From: Canna indica
Taxonomy: Eukaryota; Streptophyta; Magnoliopsida; Zingiberales; Cannaceae
Direction of reading: 5' to 3'
DNA length: 64,000 nt
Assembly (NCBI GenBank): GCA_034359265.1
Contig: CP136894.1
Span: 32,642,501 to 32,706,500 of the forward strand
The notes under the pieces were generated by a model, which worked only from the letters and a program-made list of their open reading frames with translations, searched no databases and was not told the DNA's origin. Of this stretch, positions 22,722 through 33,424 are shown piece by piece. Numbering within the stretch: position 1 is the stretch's first letter; each line of letters begins with the position of its first letter. Made by a program: the position numbers and the translations under genes.

Positions 22722-23485
22722 CAACTCCTTGTGTGCGGTTCCGCCTTATGCTCCTCAGCGAGCTGAGCCTGAAAACCCCGAGTGCAGTCTTTGGCTACCA
22801 TGCCACTACTTCCAGCCTTAGAGCCCTTACACAACTCCTCACACGCGGTTTCACCTTACGCTCCTCGGTGAGCTCGGCTTGAACCCTCGAGTGCAGTGTT
22901 TGGCTACCACGCCACTACTTACGGCCTTAGAGCCCTTACTCAATTCCTCGTGCGAAGTTCCGCCTTACGCTCCTCGGTGAACTTGGCCTGAACCCCTGAG
23001 TGCAGTCTTTGGCTACCACGCCACTACTTCCAGCCTTAGAGCCCTTACTCAACTCCTCGTCCGTGGTTCTATCTTACGCTCCTCAGCGAGCTCAGCCTGA
23101 ACCCTTAAGTGTAGTCTTTGGCTAGCACGCCACTACTTCCTGTCTTAGAACCCCTATTCAACTCCTCGCTCATGGTTCCTCCTTACACTCCTCGGCGAGC
23201 TCGGCCTGAACCCCCAAGTGCAGTCTTCGGCTACCACGCCACTACTTCCGGCCTTAAAGCCCTTGCTCAACTCCTCATGCGCGATTCCGCCTTATGCTCC
23301 TCGGTGAGCTCGGATTGAACCCCCTTGTGCAGTCTTTGGCTACCATGTCACTACTTTCGGCCTTAAAGCCCTTACTTGATTCCTCACGCGTGATTTTACA
23401 TAAGCAAAGCTTGACTAAGGCACTCGAATACGAAGGTTCAACCTCAAACAAGATTTCAAATGATTCAACCTCAAACAAAGATCCT
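22722..23485 (+). repeat. 109-bp tandem array, right part
   Basis: Units begin at 22722, 22832, 22941, 23050, 23159 and 23268, then a decaying unit at 23377 (spacing 110, then 109 five times). Motifs are the same as in the left part: GCCTTACGCTCC, GTGCAGTCTTTGGCTACC, CACGCCACTACTTC. With the left part at least ten units existed before the copia insertion. The open frames at 23118-23318 and 23275-23478 arise from the repeat. Confidence 0.9.
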
Positions 23486-23673
23486 AGAAATCAGACAAGG
23501 ACATTCCCTTCATACGGAACCAACCGAAAAAGAATTACACCACCGTATCAAAAGAAGCACATAACAAAACAAAATAGGCTCGCAAAGGAGAAATTGTCAA
23601 AAAAAGGGGAGAATAACCAACCTAAAGGAGTTCCGAGAACTAGCACATATAAGCAAAGAGTTTAAAGAATCTA
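23486..23673. other. spacer between tandem array and antisense ORF
   Basis: An AC-rich stretch with a basic, low-complexity plus-strand frame (KRITPPYQKKH) that has no recognisable family. It is probably Tat 3' untranslated DNA. Confidence 0.35.
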
Positions 23674-24715
23674 CTAAGGAGAAACTGCACCGGCCTTGGT
23701 GCACTCAGCAGGAGCATCCCTTTCCGGAACAAGACCCCCCCCGTGGAGAAAATGAACATTGGCCGGAGTCGCGGCCGAAGGATCTTCTCCAGACGACCAA
23801 GAAAAGTCTTCCTCACCTTCAGGATTCATTAGAGCACCATCTTTGACTTCATTGAGGATGTCCATCCCAAAAATATCAACGTCGAGGGCAAGGAGCTCAG
23901 CTTGTTCTGTCACCCTTTCAGAGCCCTCCATGTACATGCCAAGAGAATGATCTCGAAGGCATTTCATCTCTTCCTCAAGGGTCTGCCTAGCCAAGTTAGA
24001 CCTCTCGACCTCGGCCCTTGCCTCCTGAGCCTCGGCCTTCAGATGGGAACTTCCCACCATCACCACAGAAAGGTCCAGATAGACCATCTCCAATTCCGCC
24101 CTAGTCTTGCCTTACATCTCAGCTATCCGAGCTATGGACTCAAAAACAACCAAACTCAAACGGGCAACTTCATCGACCTTCGCCACCAAGTCTCTTTCCA
24201 TCTCAACCATTTTAAACCCAAAGGCCTCAAGTTCTCGGGATTGTGCTTCACACTCTCTCGACGAAGACTCCTTTAACTTACTCAGACATGCTGAATGTGC
24301 TCCAAGGGGTCTCCTTCCTCAGGAAAAACTTACTGGTTACTAGACCAGAGACATAAGACCGAACCTGGCCGACAAACCCCTACTGATGCAACGGGCACCA
24401 CCGCCTCCTCCGGAGGAATAGACTCATTCCCTTGTGAATGGACGATCGCTTCAGGGAGCAGGTTCTCCTCGAAATGCCTAGCCCTTTTCCGATGCCACAT
24501 CAGCTAGCCAAGGAAGACCGGAGAGTTCGAAGAAGCTGACGATCTAGCCGCTTCCGCTCTCCCCCCAGAAACCCTCAGATTCTGAGATCGTGAAGCCCTC
24601 ACAGGCTTCAATAAGTCATCCACCAACAGACTTTTCCTCTATCTCTTGAAGATTTCTCTCGCATTTCTGCCAAGCAGGCGCATGCCTGGTACCTTCAGTA
24701 GTGAAGACATCTCAC
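23674..24715 (-). pseudogene. antisense extra ORF (aORF-type) of Tat element
   Basis: The minus strand is open for 139 codons (24093-23674), starting MEMVYLDLSVVMVG. It has a heptad-rich coiled coil (AEAQEARAEVERSNLARQ, then EEEMKCLRD), an acidic tail and the closing segment NVHFLHGGGLVPERD. Upstream on the same strand the coiled coil continues in shifted frames (CEAQSRELEAFGFKMVEMER, LVAKVDEVARLSLVV) and, further back, a serine/arginine-rich part (RASRSQNLRVSGGR, WHRKRARHFEE). It lies opposite to the direction of pol, between pol and the 3' LTR. Plant Tat-lineage elements are known to carry such antisense ORFs of unknown function. This copy has several frameshifts and stops. Confidence 0.65.
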
Positions 24716-24839
24716 CTGCAAAACAAGAAAGGGCCAGATAGTTCATCCCAAGAAAACCGTAGAAAGGGTCATAAGGAAGACAAACCTAAAGCCAACATCG
24801 ACGATATCGAAGCTAAAGTTAAAGACAAAAAAGACTCAC
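24716..24839 (-). other. candidate intron of the antisense ORF
   Basis: On the minus strand a consensus donor GTGAGT (24839-24834, after TTGCCG) and an acceptor TTGTTTTGCAG (ending 24716) bracket 124 bases. The first ATG after the acceptor opens the serine/arginine-rich part. Splicing is inferred from the signals only; no transcript evidence is available here. Confidence 0.45.
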
Positions 24840-24958
24840 CGGCAAGAGCTAACGACGGAGGAGGAAAGGAACTAGCCGAAGAAAGCACAAACCGAGACTG
24901 CTAGGGACGAAAGCCAAAGAACACGAGAAAAACATGCAAACAAGGAGGGAAAGAGCCA

Positions 24959-24965
24959 TTTTATA
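24959..24965 (-). promoter_or_regulatory. candidate TATA box for the antisense unit
   Basis: The minus strand reads GCCTATAAAATGG, a good TATA box about 120 bases before the candidate donor site. With the intron and ORF it makes a gene-like unit running against the element. An upstream GC-rich segment follows on the plus-strand right side. Confidence 0.45.
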
Positions 24966-25684
24966 GGCTCAACCTCTCCATCGACCTGCTTAGCGATCGA
25001 CAACTCTCTAGAAACCCTCCATGGCATGAGTGGGCTTTTTTTTCACCATGATGACTTCCCTAAAAAAGAGGGGACAACAACCAATCAGCAACCGCCACAC
25101 ATGATGAGATCGACATATGTCGAGCGTGGAAGTCGAGCGGATATATGGATAACACGGCAAAAAATATGTCGATTTGACTTGCTTTGAAGTGACATGAAGA
25201 GCCGCTGTGTGCCAACTAAAGATGATGCACGGTTAGTCCCCTCCGCCTGACTTTCATATCTACTTGCGTCGTCTTGACCATCTTCCCCAACTCGCCCCCC
25301 CCCCCCCCCCCCCCGCCCCCAACTATTTCCTTCAGCTCAGCCTTTGTAGTTGTCCACATCGACATGGCCTCCTTGATTACCTATCTTAGTTCGGCCTTCA
25401 CGATCGCTTGTTCCACACTAGTCTTAACGGCCAATCTTTTCTACCCGGCCTCCACGGCCATCCACTTCAACATGACTTCTATGGTCTCTCGCTTTGATTA
25501 CAGGTTGGCTTTAGCAGCCACCTACTTACCCCTATGGTTAACCGCTCCAAAGCAATATCTAGCTCAGCCTTCCTAACCACCAAGCGCAACTAGGTAGAGC
25601 ATTCCAAAAACTCCTCAGAGATGCCAAAAGACAAAAGCTAACTCAACTTAAGAGCTCGGCACATAATCCTCTAGACTTCGACCA
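24966..25684. other. Tat 3' region upstream of PPT, with degenerate antisense coiled coil
   Basis: Mostly non-coding. On the minus strand 25640-25331, pieces such as KRETIEVMLKWMAVEAG, SVEQAIVKAEL and KEAMSMWTTTKAELKEIV read like a second, badly broken coiled-coil segment resembling the antisense ORF. This may be a duplicated or rearranged part of it. The plus-strand frame 25274-25576 is its shadow. Confidence 0.3.
25295..25314 (+). repeat. C20 homopolymer
   Basis: Twenty consecutive C, then G and five C. It is possibly a slippage tract and also a place where assembly errors are likely. Confidence 0.9.
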
Positions 25685-25865
25685 AGCTCGGGGGCTGTGG
25701 ACTAGACTAAAACTTTTGGGCCCAGTTGGATTAGACCTAGCAGCGCCCTACCACTTATTCCGGACTAAACCAAGCAGCTCCACCCAACTTCACCCTTGAA
25801 TCAAACTCGAGCTAGACCAAGCGGCTCTATCCAGGGACCCCACCAGGCCATACATGGACTTCCAC
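25685..25865 (+). repeat. Tat PPT and first 170 bases of its 3' LTR
   Basis: AGCTCGGGGGC at 25685-25695 is the purine-rich tract typical before Tat LTRs, followed by TGTGGACTAGAC as the LTR start at 25696. The LTR stops at 25865, where TGTAATGCCC of a gypsy LTR begins. This PPT shows that the Tat element runs on the plus strand, so the ORF at 23674-24715 is antisense to it. Confidence 0.65.
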
Positions 25866-27178
25866 TGTAATGCCCAAAATTCTAATAATAATATTTTATC
25901 TTCAAGCAGGGGACCGTAGGCTCGAGTTAGCGCGGACTGGTGGAAAGCTTTCGGGTTAAATTCGGGTAAGCATTTAATGTAGAAAAAAATTAGGAAAGTT
26001 TTAATTGCCATATTTTTGTGATTTAGTATGCTAGGATGATATAGGGTCTCGAGTCGAGTTTAGCAGCTCAATTGGAACTCGAATACGAGTAAGAACAGGT
26101 TAGATGTGGACTTTTTAAGCCGAATAACTTAAGGAGGGCTAAAACAGTTATTTGGGGCCCAACTAGGCCCCATAAAATTAAACCTGGGGCGTGCAGCCAG
26201 GGGTTTAGCTGCATGCCACCTGAGGCCTAGAGAGAAAGAGGGAGAGGGCGACACCAAGGGGAGAGAAGGAGCCGTTGGAGCCGAAATTCCACGAGTTCAT
26301 CGGCGTCGATTGAAGGAAGATCCTTAGCGTCTTCTTCCTTTCCATTATCTCCAAGGAGGTGAGTGGATTTAGCCCTTTTTTCCCTTTTCATCATCCATGC
26401 TGCCGCCCCTATGTCATGGAGTTTTCATTGATTTTTTGTGCATTTTTCTCGCATCGGATTGGATATTCAGATTGAGGGTTTTCTCATCGCCGTCGTGATT
26501 TTGTCGGATCGATTTTTGGGCGATTTGGCTGCCCTTTCCATTGCTGTGCCGCCCCTCATCCTCCTTGTATTATTGAGGAATTCTTTGGTTTTCTTGTTTG
26601 TTGTTAGGGGTTCTTGATGCTTGTTTGGTATCTTGATGAAAGAAAGAAGTTTTGATGGTTTAGGGTATGCCCCCCCCCCCCTTTAGGTGGTTCCTTAGGA
26701 ATCCTAGGGTGGCTGGCCATGTTAGGGATAAATTTTAGGATCCTAGATATATTCACACCTAGGGTATACACTTTAGGGTATGCTGAATTATTTCTAAAGT
26801 TATAAAAATTGTAGAGACCTACAATTAGGAAATTATGGACCGTAGGGACACCTAGAGACATTAGAACCCTAGGTTGACATTCGGATGAGTCGACCCTAAG
26901 GAAACTCTATGGGGGCGAACCCTCATTGCCTTTAGGGCACTTGGGAGAGGGAGGTAGGCCGGACCTAGGGTACACGGCTAGGATTGTGTAGGGTCGCTAA
27001 ATGATGTTACTTTGTTCTAGGGTTATTCATGCTTTTCATTTTCCCTACTTACGAGGTTATGATGTATACTTTGGATGTTATACTTGTTGAATGTCTTTGG
27101 CTGAATTGGCATGTTCCTACATTGTTGGACGCATTATATCTCTTTATTTAAGATTTGTGAACATCATTATGATATATG
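25866..27178 (+). repeat. gypsy 5' LTR, first part
   Basis: It starts TGTAATGCCC, the same opening as the Tekay-like LTR at 4925. It continues past the insertion of the copia at 27179-34716, resumes at 34722 and ends at 35754, so the restored LTR is about 2.35 kb. The segment near 26225-26355 is purine-rich and then reads AAGGAGGTGAGTGG, a possible splice-donor-like site. The flank at 25861-25865 is TCCAC; the matching right flank is not in the window. Confidence 0.8.
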
Positions 27179-28449
27179 TGTTGATCAAATACCCACACTA
27201 GAAGGGGGGCGGGGTTGAATGGTGTTGGGTGAGTTTTAACTTCTATTTGATTTCTTTCGAGTTCGATTTCTAATGCAATCAAAATTAACGTGCTACTACA
27301 TAGAGATGCTCGATGAATAATAAATAGCAAATAAACACAATCAAACAAGCAATGCACAGACGAGTAGTTATAGTGTTTCGGCCAACCGTCTACTCCACTA
27401 CCTTGGCTCCACACCAAGGATTTCTAACCAACACTTTATAGACTATGTGTTTCCCTTTGAATACAACCGAGGCCTTCCTTCTCAACCCTTTGAGAATGCC
27501 TCGAACCTATTCGCCTAGGCAAAACATAATTCTACAAAGTAAACCATAAGTGTTTACACTAGCACACCTAGCAAGCTAATCAATGAAGAAAGAAGTTCAA
27601 ATAACAAGTAAAATTACAATGAAAAGAGCTAAAGAGTAAACAACAACTAAAAGCTCTTTTGCAAGCCTTCAACACCTCCAACTCCACAAGATGTTGAGGT
27701 CGAATCAAAGCCAAAGTCGAGGGAAGATGAGCACTTGTGAGAAACCATCAATTAGAGATGCAAACACAAGCAAATCAAGCTTAGAAGACACAAATCTCAC
27801 TTAGGAAGCTTTTATGACTGGTTAAGAAGTGTTAATGAAGGTTGGTGAGGGGTATTTATAACCCCTTACTCGGTAGTTCATTCCAACGGGCATTTTTCTG
27901 CCCATTGGACGTCGTCCGATCGCTTGTCGATAGACCGTCCGTCCGCTAGGCTACTACCCTTTCCCGACCACATTCGGTCGATCGACTGGTCGACTGAATT
28001 GGCTACTGCCAATTTTCGGCTTTGTCCAGTCGACCGACCGATTGATCAAATTGGCCACTGCCAATTTTTGGCTTCGTTCGGTTACTGCCAATATTTTGCC
28101 TCGTCCAGTCAATCGACTGGTCGACCGAACCTAGGCTGAGGCTATTTTTTATATTTATTTTGTTGCGCGCTTTGTTCCCGATTTCCGTTACCAAGTTTTG
28201 AGTTGGACAACATTACAAATAGGCTTGGGATATGCTCCTAGGGATATATTACATAGAATCTACTTGGTGATCTATGAATTCTACTCAATTTACATCGGAG
28301 TCTTTTTGCCAATTTTTTTATTTCTCCGAGCGAAGTTCGCGCGCATATCGTAACCTCAACCTGAACTCAAAACTTCATAAATATATTAGATACATGTTTG
28401 TTATCATCAAAATAGAGATCAAAGCCTAGGGGGAATCCTTGGGCCAACA
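27179..28449 (-). repeat. 3' LTR of L1 element
   Basis: On the minus strand it runs from TGTTGGCCCAAGG (28449) to GATCAACA (27179), 1271 bases. A TATAAATA box lies at 27853-27860, and a TCGA-rich block at 27905-28135 lies just upstream of it in transcription direction. The open frames 27148-27417, 27924-28139 and 28003-28194 are LTR text. Confidence 0.93.
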
Positions 28450-28450
28450 A

Positions 28451-28462
28451 TCTCTCCCTTTT
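28451..28462 (-). other. polypurine tract of L1 element
   Basis: The minus strand reads AAAAGGGAGAGA one base before the LTR start TGTTGGCC. Confidence 0.9.
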
Positions 28463-28879
28463 GATAATGACAAACAAAACATGAAATTCTATAAAACTCT
28501 AAGTACCATTTGTGAGTTTGAGTTAAGGCATACACAACCTATTTTGCAACTTGACATATGCTCCCCCTATCAATATGCATATCATGCTTATAACTCCCTC
28601 TATCTATACGCATCATAAAACACATGTGACCTTACTTTTTCTCCCCCTTTTGACATCAATCAAAAAGGGCAAGAACTAAGGTACTATTAATGAGTTTCAT
28701 CAATAAAACCGAGAAAAACATAAAACCGAGTATCATCTATCACTATAGTCCTTCCTATCAATATAATCCTAGATAAGGCAAACGTCGATAAGTCGCAAAG
28801 CCCCATTACAAGGCAATACATAAGTGTGATGATACTACATGAAATGCAATTTTTCAAAAGACATGTAAATTTTGAAATT
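28463..28879 (-). other. 3' untranslated region of L1 element
   Basis: About 417 bases between the end of pol and the PPT. It is AT-rich, with C-rich clusters on the plus strand (CTCCCCCTATC). It shows no ORF with family features; the 70-codon minus frame at 28687-28899 is unsupported. Confidence 0.5.
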
Positions 28880-29330
28880 TTAAACACTTGGAAAAGCACA
28901 GATACCTAATTGCATTCTTAAATTTGTAAATCTTTCTTCATTTAAGGGTTTTGTGAATATATCCGCAAGTTGCTTGTCGATGGATACAAATTCTATAGAT
29001 ATATTTCCCTTAGCTACATTGTCCCTAAGAAAGTGGTGCCTTAGATCAATGTGTTTGGTCCTAGAGTGTAAAATTGGATTTTTTGTTAAATTAATTGCAG
29101 TAGTATTATCACAATGTATGGGTATACATGAATACTTAAGTCCATAATCTAAAAGGATTTGTTTCATCCAAAGGACTTGTGCACAACAACTAGCCGCAGT
29201 GATGTATTCCGCTTAGATAGTTGAAAGTGCAATCGAGTTTTGTTTCTTTGAAAACCAAGAAACAAGACTCATCCCTAGGAATTGACAACACCCACTTGTG
29301 CTTTTTCTATCTACTTTACACCTGGCAAAA
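28880..29330 (-). pseudogene. copia RNase H (L1)
   Basis: In order on the minus strand: IGFSDADFARCKVDRKSTSG, VSWFSKKQNSIALST, a stop within the AEYITAA motif, CCAQVLWMKQILLDYGL, IHCDNTTAINLTKN, HSRTKHIDLRHHFLRD and the pol-terminal signature QLADIFTKPLNEERF. The catalytic D, E and D positions can be traced. A frame change separates the first part from the open 28880-29167. Confidence 0.88.
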
Positions 29331-30201
29331 TCGGCATCCGAGAAACCAATTAAATCAAAAGATGCATTACATGGATACCATAATCCTTTGTGTACTTGGC
29401 TTGATTTATGAAGATCCCTTTGTTGGTTTGCTTGATTTGGAGACCAAGTATGAAAGAGAGTTCTCCCATCATGCTCATCTCAAACTCCTCTTGCATGCAC
29501 TTTGCATACCACTCACAAAGCAATTCATTAGTAGCACCAAATATTATATCATCAACATAAATTTGCACGAGTAAAATATCATTTTCATTATTTTTTTATA
29601 AAAAGATAAAAATTGGCTTTTCCAATACTAAAGCCTTGATCAATCAAAAATGTGGAAAGCCTTTCATACCAAGCCCTTGGGGCTTGTTTTAAACTATACA
29701 AAGACTTTTTAAGTTTAAAAACATGATTTGGAAACTCAAAACTTTCAAATCCGGAGGTTGTTCAACATAAACTTCTTCATCGATAAAACCATTTAAAAAG
29801 CACTTTTAACATCCATTTGAAAAAGTTTAAAACCTTTAAAACTTGCATAAGTCAAAAGCATGCGAATTGCCTCTAATATAGCTATGGGAGCATAAGTTTC
29901 ATTATAATCTATTCATTCTTCTTGATTATACCATTCGGCCACTAATCTAGCTTTATTTCTAATGACTAAACCTCCTTCATCTAACTTGTTTCTAAATACC
30001 CATTTAGTCGCAATTACGGTTTGTCCGCTAGATCTAGGTACTAAGTCCCAAACTTCATTCCTAACAAATTGATTAAGTTCCTCTTGTATAGCAATTACCC
30101 AAAATTCATCTTCTATTGTTTCCTTAATATTTTTTTGGCTCTACTTGAGATATGAATGCTACATATTGACAAATATTCTTTAGTTTAGAGCGCGTTACCA
30201 C
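29331..30201 (-). pseudogene. copia reverse transcriptase (L1)
   Basis: From the right: EPKNIKETIEDEFW, KWVFRNKLDEGGLVIRNKAR, a region with stops (DYNETYAPIA, KLFQMDVKSAF), then frameshifts, and finally the catalytic box MQIYVDDIIFGATNELL in the open part 29568-29350. Just after INQAKYTKD the text jumps to sequence belonging to the RNase H start, so the RT thumb/connection (about 130 codons by family comparison) is deleted. Non-functional. Confidence 0.88.
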
Positions 30202-31428
30202 TCACGTTGATGGTTGTCCAATGACTTGATCCATTAGATGATCTCTAATATACCAGTACCCTTTGGGGAGAGGTGGTAGAGCTTCCTCTTCTTCTTCTTC
30301 TTCATCTTGAGGTAGAGTTGAGGATGAAGGTTCTTCATGGTGCGTTTCCTTATTGTTTTCATCTTCAACCTCTTTGTCATTAAATGTTAGTTCCTCAAGT
30401 TCCTCACCTACATTCACAATCTTAACATTTCTAGAACAATCATTTATTTCATCAAAAGTAACATGCATAGATTCTTCAACAATCATAGTTCTACGATTAT
30501 AATCAAATTTATAGGCCTTAGAACTATTAGAGCAACCTAGGAAAATGCTTTCATTGGACTTAGAATCAAATTTTCCTAGATGCTCCTTAGTGTTTAAAAC
30601 AAAACATTTACATCCAAAAACACAAAAATATCCCACACTTGGGATTTTATCATTCCAAAGCTCAAACGGTGTTTTCTTTTTTGAGGTCTTAATAAAACAC
30701 GAGGTCTTAATAAAACACGATTAAGTACATAGCAAGAGGTATTTATGGCTTCGGCCCAAAAATACTTGGGCAAATTATTTTCACAAAATATGGTCCTAGC
30801 GATCTCTTGTAAGGTTCTATTCTTCCTCTCAACCACCCCATTTTGTTGAGGGATTCTAGGGGAAGAAAAGGTATGCTCAATACCTAATTCATCACAAAAT
30901 TTAGAAAACTTTTCATTTTTCATTTTCAAAATTTTCAAAATTTTCAAACTCCATTATCACTTCTAATTTTCAAAATTGAAATTCTTTTCTCATTTGTAAC
31001 TCTCCTAGCAAATTTTTTAAAGAAACCAAAAGTTTCATTTTTCTTAGCTAGGAAGAAAACTCATGTAAATCTCAAGAAATCATCAACCAAAACATAGCAA
31101 TATAACTTTCCACCTAGACTAGCCACATCACAAGGACCAAAAAGATGCATGTGCACAAGTTCAAGTGTTCTAGAAGTACTCACTTGATTAACGCTATGAA
31201 ATGAAGACTTAAATGGTTTTCCATGTTGACATGCATCACGAAGTTTGTCTTTTTCAAATTTTATCTTAGGTATTCCTTTAATTAGTCCTTTTTAGATATT
31301 TCTTGGATGATGCTCATGCTAGCATGTCCTAGCCTTCTATACCACAACCAAGAATCATTTTCCATGGCAACTAAGCATCTAACATGAGGATTAGGTAAAA
31401 CATTTAAAACTAGTGTGTAAACATTTTC
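30202..31428 (-). pseudogene. copia integrase and linker (L1)
   Basis: The first catalytic region reads LVHMHLFGP: the expected D of HMDL is H (minus-strand codon CAT, plus-strand 31145-31147). The second is SDNG, with the following EF lost to a repeated GAAAATTTT slip at about 30930-30950. The third is PQQNGVVERKNRTLQEI with E intact. An 18-base tandem duplication near 30697-30720 repeats VLLRP in the protein. The C-terminus (FVLNTKEHLGKFDSKSNESIFLGCS) and an acidic linker ending in DQVIGQPST are open at 30636-30202. Confidence 0.87.
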
Positions 31429-31770
31429 TTAGCTATTTCCAATAAACACAATATCATTAGATGGTGCACTTCTAATGATGTGTGTAGATGCTTCGAAAAT
31501 GACTACATATCCATTTTGACATAATTGAGATATACTAATCAAGTTATGCTTTAACCCATCAACTAGTAAAACATTTTTAATGCATGGGTAGGGGAGTATA
31601 CCTATATCACCAATTCCAACAATCTTACCTTTGGCATTGTCTCCAAATGTCACATGTCCACCATCCTTGCTTGATAGGGTTGCAAATAGATTGATATCAC
31701 CCATCATGTGTTTTGAGCAACCGCTATCCAAGATCCATGTGCTTCTACTTGCTTGAGGATGCTTCTCCAT
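31429..31770 (-). pseudogene. copia aspartic protease (L1)
   Basis: Open for 113 codons. The active site WILDSGCSKHM is intact, followed by HVTFGDNAKGKIVGIGDIG, the flap region and VLLVDGLKHNLISISQLC, which begins the GAG-pre-integrase domain. It would cleave the Gag-Pol polyprotein. It ends in a stop at 31429 (S after VFIGN), while related sequence continues beyond it. The domain is intact but the polyprotein is not. Confidence 0.88.
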
Positions 31771-33367
31771 CTACAAAAGGAGAAGAGACAATTTTAGGTA
31801 CCCAAATCTTCTTGGGTCCTTGTGTGTTAGTCATGTTAGGAACCCAAGTGAATCTTGCATGAGGGTTCCTCCTTAGTGCACAATCTCTAGCCATATGGCC
31901 AAAAATACCATATGAGAAACAACTTCCATTAAATTTTCATGTGCTATGTGTGAGGGCATGGAAATGTGCATGAGCATGATTGTTTGATGACTTTCTTGCT
32001 TGTACAACCTTGGGCATGACATTTTGTAAGGTTGTCATTTTTTCATTTAGCATGCAAAGTTCCTTTTTTAAGTTTAGCATGCTATCATTCAAGTTCTCTA
32101 CTTGATCACTTAAGAACTTGTTTTCATTCTCCTATTTTTTATTTTCATTTTCTAAGTTTTTCTTAGCATCATCTAAGGCATGCTTTTCTTCCTTAAGGGT
32201 ATCTACTTCTTTTCTTAATGCATTGCATGAAAGTAGCAAGTTATCATTTTTAAGCTCTTTAAACTTTTTCCTAATAACATTAAATTCATCATGCATTTGA
32301 TCAAATTCATTGTCTAGTTCTTCTTGTGTAAATCAAAGCTCGCCAAAAGTGAATCTTACCTCGTTGTCATTTGCCATGAGGCAAAGATTTGCCTTTTCAC
32401 TTTTGGGGTCTTCTTCACTCGACGAAAACTCGCTTTCATCCCAAGAAGCCATCACCGCCTTGTTCTTCTTCTCGTATTTGTCTTTCTTGTGAGGGTTGGA
32501 GGTAGAAGCCATCTTGATAAGTGGACAATCCTTCCTTAGATGTCCGGTTTTGTTGCAATTGAAGCATGTGTAGCCTCATTTTTCATTTCTCATGCCTCCT
32601 CTCATGAAGCTCATGAATCTCCTTGCCAACATTGTCATTTCTTCAAAATCATCCATCTCTTCCTCGGATGACGAGGGTTCTTCAACCCGGTGTGATGCTT
32701 TTAAGGCAATGGTAATGCCTTTGGGGGCATCTTCCTCCTTGTATTGCTTCATATGGGTCTCAAGTGTCATGAGAGACCCAATGAGCTCGGTGATCTTTAA
32801 GGTGCTCATATCCTTTACTTCCACGATTGCGATGACCTTGGGCTCCCAAGCTTTTGGAAGGGAACGAATGAGCTTCCTTACCTTCTCCTCTTCCCTTATG
32901 TCTCTACCAAGGTTAGCTAATCCATTTGTAATATTTCGAAATCGAGCATACATGTCATCAATAGATTCATGCGATAACCTTTTGAACATTTCATAATCAT
33001 GCATGCGTAGGTTTATCTTGGATTTTTTAACTTGTGAAGTCCCTTCATGTGTAGTCTCTAAGACTTTCCAAAGTTCATATGCCGACTTACAAGTGGAAAT
33101 CCTATTAAACCCATTAATTGATAGGCCACAATATAGTGCATTGACGGCCTTTTCATTTGCATTAAAGAGTGTAATTTCTTCTTGATCCCACTCATCCATA
33201 TCTTTAGTTGGTTGTTTATACTCTACTTGGATCATTCTCCATACATCCATGCCTGGTGATTGAAGGAAGCATTTCATTCGTATCTTCCAATAGGCATAGT
33301 TGTTTCCATCGAACAATGGTGGAGTATGAGTAGAGGACCCTTGAGCTAGCTGGATTTCACTAGACAT
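31771..33367 (-). pseudogene. copia gag (L1)
   Basis: It starts at 33367 with MSSEIQLAQGSSTHTPPLFD, directly after the PBS, and is open for 263 codons with LFDGNNYAYWKIRM (UBN2-type gag), NLRMHDYEMFKRLSHES and REEEKVRKLIRSLP. The stop at 32576 falls just before the first zinc knuckle, CFNCNKTGHLRKDC, which is intact in the next part. A long lysine/glutamate coiled coil and a second knuckle follow, CFSYGIFGHMARDC, whose second C is Y. Then comes a histidine-rich segment and the linker GPKKIWVPK leading to protease. Confidence 0.9.
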
Positions 33368-33410
33368 TCTAGATTGTAGGGTAGATGGTTAAATCTAATC
33401 CTACGTCATT

Positions 33411-33422
33411 GCTCTGATACTA
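33411..33422 (-). promoter_or_regulatory. primer binding site of L1 element
   Basis: The minus strand reads TAGTATCAGAGC, two bases after the LTR end. It differs from the usual tRNA-Met complement TGGTATCAGAGC by one G-to-A change. Confidence 0.88.
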
Positions 33423-33424
33423 AT

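Noticed and set aside
25295..25314. C20 run as a biological signal
   Set aside because: A homopolymer at this length may be slippage or a sequencing artefact.
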